Part shown: piece by piece, positions 1-6,495 of the stretch
How positions within the stretch are numbered: position 1 is the stretch's first letter
How the letters are laid out: every line of letters starts with the position of its first letter
Assembly (NCBI GenBank): GCA_013696915.1
Contig: JACCXR010000235.1
Span: 1 to 12,194, forward strand
Direction: 5' to 3'
Length of the DNA stretch: 12,194 nucleotides
DNA from: Euzebyaceae bacterium
GTDB taxonomy: Bacteria; Actinomycetota; Nitriliruptoria; Euzebyales; Egibacteraceae
The notes under the pieces: model-generated
What the model was told of the DNA's origin: nothing
Seen by the model: only the letters and a program-made list of their open reading frames with translations
The model's database searches: none
Position numbers and translations under genes: made by a program

Positions 1-56
1 CGCCGGGCGCGGACCGCCGGGCGCCGACCGCCAGGCGCGGGCCGGCCGGGCGAGCC
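1..56. repeat. 14-bp imperfect tandem repeat, four copies
   Basis: Three consecutive 14-base units, CGCCGGGCGCGGAC (1-14), CGCCGGGCGCCGAC (15-28) and CGCCAGGCGCGGGC (29-42), are followed by a more degenerate fourth (43-56). Units 1 and 2 differ at one base. The array is cut by the window edge, so its true length is unknown. A 14-bp period is not a multiple of three, which argues against a repeated peptide, but it could still lie in the end of an upstream gene outside the window. Confidence 0.6.
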
Positions 57-82
57 TCCACGGTTTTCGCAGCACCCTCACC

Positions 83-88
83 TACGGT
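83..88 (+). promoter_or_regulatory. Candidate -10 box for the M23 peptidase gene (leaderless start)
   Basis: TACGGT fits the actinobacterial TANNNT -10 pattern and ends 7 bases before the GTG start at 96, so transcription would begin at or next to the start codon. No purine-rich Shine-Dalgarno sequence lies upstream of the GTG, as expected for a leaderless mRNA. No convincing -35 box is visible. Confidence 0.4.
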
Positions 89-95
89 CTCACGC

Positions 96-1217
96 GTGCG
101 AAAGCGTGCTGCGGTGTTCCTGATCGCCGTCCTGCCGGCCCTGGCGCTCGTCGGCGCGCCCGCCGACCCGGCCGCGGCGTCCTCGGACTACCAGCGCGTC
201 ATCGACATCACGTTCCCGGTCGGCGGGCCGGTGACCTACTCCGACGACTACCACGCCTGGCGCGGAGACGGGACCCGGCGGCACCAGGCCACCGACCTCT
301 ACGGCGCCAAGCTGCAGCTGGTGTACGCGGCCCGCGGCGGGTCCATCTGCCGCATCACCGGCGTGACCGAGCCGGTCGGGGCATACGGCTACCAGATCGC
401 AATCTGTGGCGACGACGGCCTGGAGTACCACTACGTCCACCTCAACGACGACCGGCCCGGCACCGACGACGGGCAGGGCGGGCCGGAGTGGGCGTACGCC
501 CCCGACCTGCGGGTCGGCACCCGGGTGGCGCGCGGCCAGTGGATCGGCTACCTGGGCGACTCCGGCAACGCCGAGGACACCGAGCCGCACGTGCACTTCG
601 AGATCGAGGACCCCGGGCTCGAAGACCCGGCGATCTCGGCCGCGCCTTACATGCCGGACCGGCTGAACCCGTACCCCAGCCTGCGGCAGGCCCAGGTGGA
701 GGGCGACGTCGGCGGCGGCGTGCTCCGCGCCGGGTCGCGGGGACCGGCGGTCGTGGACTGGCAGCGGCAGCTGAACCAGGTGCTGACCGACGACGTCGGC
801 GTGGACGGCGTCTTCGGCCCCGCGACCCACGAGGCCACGACGGCGTTCCAGCGCGCGCAGGGCATCGACCCGGACGGCATCGTCGGGCCGGTCACCCGCG
901 CCGCGATGGTGCGCGCGATCGGCAGCCCGGCGACGACGCCCGTGTCCTCCGACGGAGCACGGCCGTGGCCGGGCCGCTACCTGCGGCTAGAGGACCCGCT
1001 GCTGCGCGGCGACGACGTCCGCGCCTGGCAGCAGCGCATGCGCGAGCGCGGCTGGCGGGACTCGACCGGCGGGCCGCTCGCCGTCGACGGCATCTTCGGG
1101 CCGGAGTCCGACCGTGCCTGCCGGCTGTTCCAACAGGAGCGGGGCCTGACCGTCGACGGGATCGTCGGTCCGGCGACCTGGCAGGCCGCGTTCGCCGGCG
1201 TCTCCGCCGCGACCTGA
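96..1217 (+). CDS. Secreted M23-family (LytM-type) peptidase with two peptidoglycan-binding domains
   Basis: This 373-residue protein is predicted to be exported and to act on peptidoglycan as a zinc metallo-endopeptidase. Residues 1-28 form a signal peptide: MRKR, a hydrophobic core, then a likely cut after PAAA. The M23 domain spans about 35-195, with H63 and D67 (HQATD) and H167 in EPHVHFEI as likely zinc ligands, and H112/H115 in YHYVHL plus H165 as the usual catalytic histidines. Two PG_binding_1 domains follow at about 209-273 and 295-365, each with the typical VDG(V/I)FGP and DGIVGP(V/A)T motifs. All key residues are present, so the enzyme is probably active. C85 and C104 could form a disulphide once exported. 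The GTG start is chosen because it opens directly into the signal peptide and lies 7 nt after a -10-like box. The gene converges on the mycoredoxin gene with 26 bp between stop codons. Exact cleavage specificity cannot be read from sequence. Confidence 0.93.
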   Translation: MRKRAAVFLIAVLPALALVGAPADPAAASSDYQRVIDITFPVGGPVTYSDDYHAWRGDGTRRHQATDLYGAKLQLVYAARGGSICRITGVTEPVGAYGYQIAICGDDGLEYHYVHLNDDRPGTDDGQGGPEWAYAPDLRVGTRVARGQWIGYLGDSGNAEDTEPHVHFEIEDPGLEDPAISAAPYMPDRLNPYPSLRQAQVEGDVGGGVLRAGSRGPAVVDWQRQLNQVLTDDVGVDGVFGPATHEATTAFQRAQGIDPDGIVGPVTRAAMVRAIGSPATTPVSSDGARPWPGRYLRLEDPLLRGDDVRAWQQRMRERGWRDSTGGPLAVDGIFGPESDRACRLFQQERGLTVDGIVGPATWQAAFAGVSAAT

Positions 1218-1243
1218 GCCCGCTCGCCCCCCGGTCCAGCCCG

Positions 1244-1483
1244 CTACGCCGCGTCGAGCAGGGCCTCGACCTCGTCCGCGGAGGGGTTGACGAGGAACCG
1301 GTTCCCGATGCGGACGGTCGGAACGATCTCGTCGCCGCCGGTGGCGGTCTTCACGACCTCGGCCTCGGGGCGGTCGGCCCAGATGTCCACCGATTCGTAT
1401 GCGACGCCGCGCCGCTCGAGGGTGCGCTTCAGCACTTCGCAGTAGCCGCACATGGGGCGCCAGTACACGGTGACATCGGGCAC
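1244..1483 (-). CDS. Mycoredoxin-like glutaredoxin-family protein (CGYC)
   Basis: A 79-residue single-domain thioredoxin-fold protein, close to the usual size for mycoredoxin. The active-site motif C12-G-Y-C15 sits after the first beta strand (VYWRPMCGYC), the cis-proline is P55 in IVPTV, and the C-terminal NPSADEV motif is typical of the actinobacterial mycoredoxin (Mrx1) group. By family knowledge such proteins reduce mixed disulphides between proteins and mycothiol in the cytoplasm; the precise target here is unknown. The GTG start is supported by AAGGA at 1494-1490 with a 6-nt spacer. The gene lies 114 bp downstream of gltB on the same strand and may be co-transcribed with it. A generic glutaredoxin or NrdH-like role is the main alternative, so no gene symbol is assigned. 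Confidence 0.88.
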   Translation of the reverse strand: MPDVTVYWRPMCGYCEVLKRTLERRGVAYESVDIWADRPEAEVVKTATGGDEIVPTVRIGNRFLVNPSADEVEALLDAA

Positions 1484-1514
1484 GCGGGATCCTTGACGTC
1501 GTTCGAATGACTGC

Positions 1515-1538
1515 GGGACGTTGCCGGGGGCAACGCCC
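1515..1538 (-). terminator. GC hairpin between gltB and the mycoredoxin gene (weak terminator candidate)
   Basis: CGTTGCC (1519-1525) and GGCAACG (1529-1535) form a perfect 7-bp stem with a 3-base loop, and GGG (1515-1517) can extend it with CCC (1536-1538) around a bulged A. On the minus strand the stem is not followed by a T-tract, so it may be an mRNA-processing or stability structure rather than an efficient terminator. It lies about 60 nt after the gltB stop and 32 nt before the mycoredoxin start. Confidence 0.3.
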
Positions 1539-1597
1539 CCTCCCCCGCGAGCCTTCCCTCCGCGCCGCGACCGTGAACCGACGCCTCGCCGCGACCC

Positions 1598-4500
1598 TCA
1601 GGCCGGCGCGCCCACGCTGCCCTCGTGGACGGCCTCGACCCTGGCGAGCTCCCCGCGCGGCGCGATGCGCCAGAACTCGCCGCAGCGCCGGTCCCATTCG
1701 TCGAGCAGCGCCGAGCCCGCCGCCGAGCCGGTCAGCCGCACGTGCCGCTCGACGAGGTCGCGCAGCCCCGACAGCTGCGCGCTGTCGGGCCGGCGCGCCT
1801 CGACCAGCTGGGCGTTGACGCGGGCGAGGATCTCCGACGACGCGTCGAGGACGTAGCACTCCCCCCCGGTCATCCCGGCCCCGAGGTTGAAGCCCGTCGG
1901 CCCGAGCACGACCACCGCGCCGCCGGTCATGTACTCGCAGGCGTGCTCGCCGACGCCCTCCACGACGGTGGTGGCCCCCGAGTTGCGCACCGCGAAGCGC
2001 TCCCCCGCCCGTCCGGCGACGAACAGCTCACCGCCGGTCGCGCCGTAGAGCACGGTGTTGCCGACGAGCACGGCGTCCCCGGCGTCGTCGGCCGGTGCCC
2101 GCACGACGATGCGTCCGCCGCCCATGCCCTTGCCGACGTAGTCGTTCGCCTCGCCGGTCAGCAGGAACTCGACGCCGTGCGACAGGAACGCCCCGAAGCT
2201 CTGCCCCGCCTCGCCGGTGAAGCGGACGCTGACGCTGCCCTCGGGCCTCGTCTCGCCGGCCGCGCCGGCGCGGGCACCGAACTCCAGGCCGATCGCCCCG
2301 CCGAGCCGCGCGCCCACCGTGCGGTCGGCGTTGCCGATGTCGTACTTCAGCGACAGCAGCGTCCCGTCCCAGATCGACTCGAATGCGTCGTCGAAGAGCA
2401 GGTCGCCGAGCTCGCTGCGCGGCGCCTGGATCGGCATCGACTCCTCGTACCGCCGGGCGCCGGGGCCGGGATCGGCGAGCAGCGGCGTCACGTCGAGGGT
2501 CGCGGCCCGCGCGGAGCCGGACACGTCGCGGGGGCGCAGCAGGTCCACGCGGCCGATCGCGTCGTCCAGGGACCGCACGCCCAGGGCGGCGAGGCCGCGG
2601 CGGACCTCCTCGGCGACGAACAGCAGGTAGGTCGCGACCATCTCCGGCGTGCCGGCGAACTTGTCGCGCAGGTCCGGCCGCTGGGTCGCGACGCCCACGG
2701 GGCAGGTGTCGCGGTGGCAGGCGCGGACCATGATGCAGCCCTCGGCGAGCAGCGCCGCCGTGCCAAAGCCGTACTCGTCGGCCCCGAGGAGCGCCGCGAC
2801 GAGCACGTCCCGTCCGGTCTTGAACCCGCCGTCGACCTGCACCCGGACGCGGCTCCGCAGGCCGTTGCGGACGAGGGTCTGCTGCGTCTCGGCGACGCCG
2901 AGTTCCCACGGCAGGCCCGCGTGTTTGATCGACGACAGCGGCGACGCGCCGGTCCCCCCGTCGCTGCCCGAGATCTGGACGGCGTCGGCAAGCCCCTTGA
3001 CGACGCCGGCGGCGACCGTCCCGACGCCGGCGCAGGACACGAGCTTCACCGACACGCTCGCGAACGGGTTGACCTGCTTGAGGTCGAAGATCAGCTGGGC
3101 GAGGTCCTCGATCGAGTAGATGTCGTGGTGCGGCGGCGGGGAGATCAGGGCCACTCCGGGCTGGGTGTGCCGCAGCCTGGCGATGAGCGCGCTGACCTTG
3201 TGCGCCGGCAGCTGCCCGCCCTCGCCGGGCTTCGAGCCCTGCGCCATCTTGATCTGGATCTCGTCGGCGTAGGCGAGGTACTCGGGGGTGACGCCGAACC
3301 GGCCCGAGGCGATCTGCTTCGCCTTGGAGTTGCGGTCGCGCGCGGTGCCGCGCGTTCGGAAGCGGGCGGGGTCCTCGCCCCCCTCGCCGCAGTTCGATAT
3401 GCCGCCGAGGAGGTTCATCGCGATCGCCAGGGTCTCGTGGGCCTCCGGCGAGAGGGCCCCGAGCGACATCGCCCCGGTGAAGAAGCGCTGGACGATCGAG
3501 GTGGCCGGCTCCACCTCGGCGACATCGACGGGCTCGGCGGCCGGGATCGGCTCCAGGAGGTCGCGCGGTTCGGCCGGCTCGCGTCCGTTGACCAGCCGGG
3601 CGAACTCCTCGTAGGCCTCCCACCGCCCCCGTTCCGCGGCGACGCTCAGCAGGTGCGCCGCCTTGAGCGCGCCGGCCTGGCCGGGGATGGCGACGGGAGC
3701 GAGGTCGCCCTCGAGGCCCACGGTGCGGTGGAGCGCGCCGACGACGTCCGGGTTGGTGGCGTGGAACTCGCCGCCCTTGCGGTACTTGTAGTAGCCGGGG
3801 CTCGCGAGCTTCGGGTCGCCGGCGTGGGCCGCCGCGTGGCGGGCGAGGACGTCCTCGGCGAGCTCGCGCAGCCCGATGCCGCCGATCTTCGAGGGCGTGC
3901 CGCACAGCGCGACGTCGATGACGTCGCCGGAGAGCCCCACCGCTTCGAAGATCTGGGCGGACCGGTAGCTGTCGAGCGTCGAGATCCCCATCTTCGACAT
4001 GATCTTGAGGACGCCCTCCTCGACGGCGTGGCGGTAGAGGTCCTGGACCTCCCCCGCCGACGGGTCGTCGCGCCCCATGCGGCCGTTGTCGGCGAGGTCG
4101 GCCATGGACTCCAGCGCGAGCCGCGGGCAGATCGCGTCGGCCCCGTACCCGAGCAGGCAGGCGAAGGTGTGGGTGTCGCGCGCGTCGTCGGTCTCGCTGA
4201 TGAGGCTGGCCTGCGTGCGAAGGCCGGCCTCGACGAGCCGGTGGTGGACCGCGCCGACGGCGAGCACGGCAGGGACGGCAGCCCGGTCGGCGTCCATGGA
4301 CCGGTCGCTGCAGATCAGCAGCGCGGCGCCGCCCCGCACGGCCTCGACGGCCTCGTCGCCCAGAGCGGCGAGGCGGCTGGCGAGCCCGTCGGCGCCGGCC
4401 GCGGCCGGGAAGGTCCCGTCCAGCCCTGCAACGCGGAACGGCAGCTGGGGCGACAGGACGAGTTCGACCAGGCCCTCCGGGTACATGATGAAGCCGTCGA

Positions 4501-6157
4501 GCTCCAGCAGCCGGACGGCGTCGGGCTCCTCGGTGAGCAGCGGACGGCGCGGCCCCAGCTGAGTCCGAAGGCTCATGACCTGCCACTCGCGGAGGTGGTC
4601 GATCGGCGGGTTCGTCACCTGGGCGAACCGCTGCTTGAGGTACGTGGAGACCGTCCGCGTCGGCCCCACCAGGAGCGACAGGGCCGTGTCGTCCCCCATC
4701 GAGGAGATCGGCTCCTTGCCGGACGTCGCCATGGGGCGCAGGACGGTGGTCTCCTCCTCCTTGGTGTAGCCGGCGGCGATCTGCCGGGCGAGGAGGTCCG
4801 GCGCGGTGCCGCCGACGGGCTGGCCGGCGGGGATTGCCCGCTGATGCTCACGCAGCCACCCGCCGTAGGGCCGACGGGTGCCCAGCCGCAGCTTCAGCGC
4901 CTCGTCCTCGATCACGCCGCCGTGCTCGGGGTCGACGAGCAGCATCTGACCCGGGCCCAGCCGCGCGCGGCGCACGGTGCCGTGGCCGGCGGTGCGGACC
5001 GCGCCGGCCTCGGACGACGCGACGACGAACCCGTCCTCGCAGACCGCGTAGCGCAGCGGTCGCAGGCCGTTGCGGTCGAGCGCCGCGGCGATCCGCAGCC
5101 CGTCGGTGAACACCAGTCCGGCAGGGCCGTCCCACGGCTCGACGAGCGCCGAGTGGTAGCGGTAGAAGTCCCGCACGGCGGGATGGAGGTCGCGGCGGCC
5201 CTCCCACACCTGGGGGATGAGCATCGCGGCGGCGTGGTTGATGCTCCGGCCGGCGCGGACGAGCAGTTCGAGCACGTTGTCGAGCTGGGCGGAGTCGGAG
5301 GCGCCGTCCTCGATCAGCGGCTGCAGGGCCCGCTCGCCCTCGGCACCGAGTTCCGGCCAGTCGGCTCCCAGCCGGTCCTCCCTGGCGCGCATCAGGTTGA
5401 CGTTGCCCTCGATGGTGTTGATCTCGCCGTTGTGGCACAGGTACCGGAACGGCTGGGCGCGCTCCCACGTCGGGAGGGTGTTTGTCGAGTAGCGCTGGTG
5501 GAAGACGCCGAACCAGCCGACGACCTCGCGGTCGCACAGGTCGGGGTAGAACGCCGCCAGCTGGTCGGCCGCCGACATCGCCTTGTACGTGATCGTCCGG
5601 AAGCTCCACGACGCGAAGTAGGCGTGGACGCCGAGGGCGCGGCAGGCGGCCTCGGTCCTCTTGCGCGCGACGTAGCAGCGTCGCTCCGCCGCGTCGGCGT
5701 CGAGGTCGGCGGGCCTGGTGAACAGCGCCTGCTCGATCGCGGGCATGGCGGCGCGGGCGATGTCCCCGAGCGCCTCGGGGACGGTCGGCACGGTCCGCCA
5801 GCCGGCGAGCGCGAGCCCCTGGGCGGCGAGGCCGTCCTCCACAGCCGACCTCGCGGCCACCCTGGCCCGGTCGCCGTCCGCGTCGTCGCGGCCGTCGAGG
5901 AAGCACATCGCGGCGCCGAGCCGGTCGGCGTCGGCCCCGTCGCGGCGGCCGGCGAGGAAGGTCGCCGGCAGCGGCAGCAGGACACCGGCGCCGTCCCCGG
6001 TACGGGCGTCGGCGGCGACGGCCCCGCGGTGCTTGACCCCGCACAGGCCCTCGAGCGCCGCATCGACGGTGCGGCGGGTGGCCACGCCGGAGGCGTCCGC
6101 CACGAACCCGATGCCGCATGCGTCGTGTTCGAACCGGGGGTCGTACAGACCGGCCAT
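1598..6157 (-). CDS. gltB: Glutamate synthase large (alpha) subunit
   Basis: This cytoplasmic enzyme transfers the amide of glutamine to 2-oxoglutarate, giving two glutamates. The 1519-residue length is normal for the family. In order: an N-terminal class II glutamine amidotransferase domain whose nucleophile C14 follows a 13-residue propeptide (FEHDA|CGIGF), with KHRG at 42-45 and CHNGEIN at 241-247; a central domain (about 450-760); an FMN-binding synthase domain (about 880-1200) with GEGGQLP, PPPHHDIYSIEDL and DGGTGASPL; the 3Fe-4S cysteines C1141, C1147 and C1152 (Cx5Cx4C); and a C-terminal GXGXG beta-helix (about 1260-1450). The short stretch before KQIASGRFGVTPEYL lacks the insertion seen in ferredoxin-dependent enzymes, so a separate NAD(P)H-oxidising GltD subunit is expected, yet none is adjacent. 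The ATG at 6157 is preferred because GAGGAG lies 6 nt upstream and MAGLYDPRFEHDACG aligns with family N-termini. An in-frame ATG at 6205 would add 16 residues but lies inside the leader hairpin. Confidence 0.97.
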   Translation of the reverse strand: MAGLYDPRFEHDACGIGFVADASGVATRRTVDAALEGLCGVKHRGAVAADARTGDGAGVLLPLPATFLAGRRDGADADRLGAAMCFLDGRDDADGDRARVAARSAVEDGLAAQGLALAGWRTVPTVPEALGDIARAAMPAIEQALFTRPADLDADAAERRCYVARKRTEAACRALGVHAYFASWSFRTITYKAMSAADQLAAFYPDLCDREVVGWFGVFHQRYSTNTLPTWERAQPFRYLCHNGEINTIEGNVNLMRAREDRLGADWPELGAEGERALQPLIEDGASDSAQLDNVLELLVRAGRSINHAAAMLIPQVWEGRRDLHPAVRDFYRYHSALVEPWDGPAGLVFTDGLRIAAALDRNGLRPLRYAVCEDGFVVASSEAGAVRTAGHGTVRRARLGPGQMLLVDPEHGGVIEDEALKLRLGTRRPYGGWLREHQRAIPAGQPVGGTAPDLLARQIAAGYTKEEETTVLRPMATSGKEPISSMGDDTALSLLVGPTRTVSTYLKQRFAQVTNPPIDHLREWQVMSLRTQLGPRRPLLTEEPDAVRLLELDGFIMYPEGLVELVLSPQLPFRVAGLDGTFPAAAGADGLASRLAALGDEAVEAVRGGAALLICSDRSMDADRAAVPAVLAVGAVHHRLVEAGLRTQASLISETDDARDTHTFACLLGYGADAICPRLALESMADLADNGRMGRDDPSAGEVQDLYRHAVEEGVLKIMSKMGISTLDSYRSAQIFEAVGLSGDVIDVALCGTPSKIGGIGLRELAEDVLARHAAAHAGDPKLASPGYYKYRKGGEFHATNPDVVGALHRTVGLEGDLAPVAIPGQAGALKAAHLLSVAAERGRWEAYEEFARLVNGREPAEPRDLLEPIPAAEPVDVAEVEPATSIVQRFFTGAMSLGALSPEAHETLAIAMNLLGGISNCGEGGEDPARFRTRGTARDRNSKAKQIASGRFGVTPEYLAYADEIQIKMAQGSKPGEGGQLPAHKVSALIARLRHTQPGVALISPPPHHDIYSIEDLAQLIFDLKQVNPFASVSVKLVSCAGVGTVAAGVVKGLADAVQISGSDGGTGASPLSSIKHAGLPWELGVAETQQTLVRNGLRSRVRVQVDGGFKTGRDVLVAALLGADEYGFGTAALLAEGCIMVRACHRDTCPVGVATQRPDLRDKFAGTPEMVATYLLFVAEEVRRGLAALGVRSLDDAIGRVDLLRPRDVSGSARAATLDVTPLLADPGPGARRYEESMPIQAPRSELGDLLFDDAFESIWDGTLLSLKYDIGNADRTVGARLGGAIGLEFGARAGAAGETRPEGSVSVRFTGEAGQSFGAFLSHGVEFLLTGEANDYVGKGMGGGRIVVRAPADDAGDAVLVGNTVLYGATGGELFVAGRAGERFAVRNSGATTVVEGVGEHACEYMTGGAVVVLGPTGFNLGAGMTGGECYVLDASSEILARVNAQLVEARRPDSAQLSGLRDLVERHVRLTGSAAGSALLDEWDRRCGEFWRIAPRGELARVEAVHEGSVGAPA

Positions 6158-6174
6158 GGGCTGCTCCTCGGGGC

Positions 6175-6209
6175 AAAGAAAAAGGCGACAGCGCGGAAGC
6201 GCCATCGCC
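6175..6209 (-). terminator. Intrinsic terminator-like hairpin in the gltB leader (attenuator candidate)
   Basis: On the minus strand GGCGATGGCGC (6209-6199) pairs along all 11 positions, two of them G-T wobbles, with GCGCTGTCGCC (6194-6184) around a TTCC loop. TTTTTCTTT follows immediately (6183-6175). This is a textbook intrinsic terminator form and one of the few T-runs in this GC-rich window. The gltB Shine-Dalgarno GAGGAG begins only 5 nt after the T-tract, leaving no room for a promoter downstream. Transcripts that reach gltB must therefore pass through this element, which points to conditional termination. It could also end read-through from the upstream PrpD-like gene. No anti-terminator partner or ligand-binding fold is obvious. 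Confidence 0.65.
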
Positions 6210-6211
6210 AA

Positions 6212-6234
6212 CGCGGGCAGTCTACACGCCCGCG
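6212..6234. repeat. 7-bp inverted repeat enclosing the gltB -10 box
   Basis: CGCGGGC (6212-6218) and GCCCGCG (6228-6234) are perfect reverse complements with a 9-base spacer, and that spacer contains the candidate -10 hexamer TAGACT on the minus strand. The arrangement suits a repressor operator that blocks polymerase, but GC-only arms can arise by chance at this base composition. Confidence 0.45.
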
Positions 6235-6247
6235 CCGCGGCCCCCAA
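6219..6247 (-). promoter_or_regulatory. Candidate gltB promoter (TTGGGG-17-TAGACT)
   Basis: On the minus strand TTGGGG (6247-6242) and TAGACT (6224-6219) are separated by exactly 17 bp, the optimal spacing for a housekeeping sigma factor. The -10 matches TANNNT and the -35 keeps the TTG core. The predicted start is near 6212, giving a leader of about 55 nt that consists mainly of the terminator-like hairpin. It is the best promoter match I found in the window. Confidence 0.5.
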
Positions 6248-6268
6248 CCCGCTCCGAGCAGCGTTCAG

Positions 6269-6305
6269 CGGTGGTTCGTGCGATATCTCGCAGAAACGAC
6301 CGCCG
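6269..6305. repeat. Imperfect dyad upstream of the gltB promoter
   Basis: CGGTGG (6269-6274) faces CCGCCG (6300-6305), TCG faces CGA (6276-6278 and 6297-6299), and TGCGA faces TCGCA (6279-6283 and 6288-6292) around a TATC loop. That gives about 14 pairs, one of them a wobble, with a one-base bulge and a GAAA internal loop. It ends about 20 bp before the -35 box. It could be an activator or repressor site, or the end of the upstream transcript, although no T-tract follows. Confidence 0.3.
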
Positions 6306-6495
6306 AATCGGCGCCGACCGGGCGCGGCCACCGCTGGAGCGCTCCGGCCCGTTCGGCCGCAACAGCAAGGGACCCGACGTCCCCCGCGGGTAGAGCGCCG
6401 CGGATCTGCAACTGCTCCAACGCCGGCGGCCCGTCGCGCGTCGTGAGCCGGTGGGACCCGATCTCGATCGCCGGACGATGGGGGCTGACCGTCGT

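Larger units (their letters stand above)
6158..6495. other. Intergenic region between the PrpD-like gene and gltB
   Basis: This 338-bp stretch has no credible gene; the frames open across it are GC-driven and match no family I recognise. From the gltB side it holds the ribosome binding site (6169-6164), a terminator-like leader hairpin (6209-6175), an inverted repeat over the -10 box (6212-6234), a candidate promoter (6247-6219), an imperfect dyad (6269-6305), a 10-bp palindrome GGAGCGCTCC (6336-6345) and a small stem GGGAC/GTCCC (6369-6373 and 6379-6383). Its size and density of symmetric elements suggest that gltB has its own regulated promoter. Confidence 0.6.

Noticed and set aside
987..1859. 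A minus-strand frame across the M23 gene end, the mycoredoxin gene and the gltB end
   Set aside because: It overlaps three better-supported genes and has no recognisable motif; it is another GC-driven frame.
6158..6205. An ATG at 6205 as the gltB start
   Set aside because: It would add 16 residues encoded by the terminator-like stem and T-tract, has no ribosome binding site, and does not fit family N-termini. The ATG at 6157 has an ideal GAGGAG.
6158..6495. A known glutamine riboswitch ahead of gltB
   Set aside because: No motif of a known glutamine aptamer was recognised, and the predicted leader of about 55 nt is taken up by the hairpin. A covariance-model search of the region would settle this.
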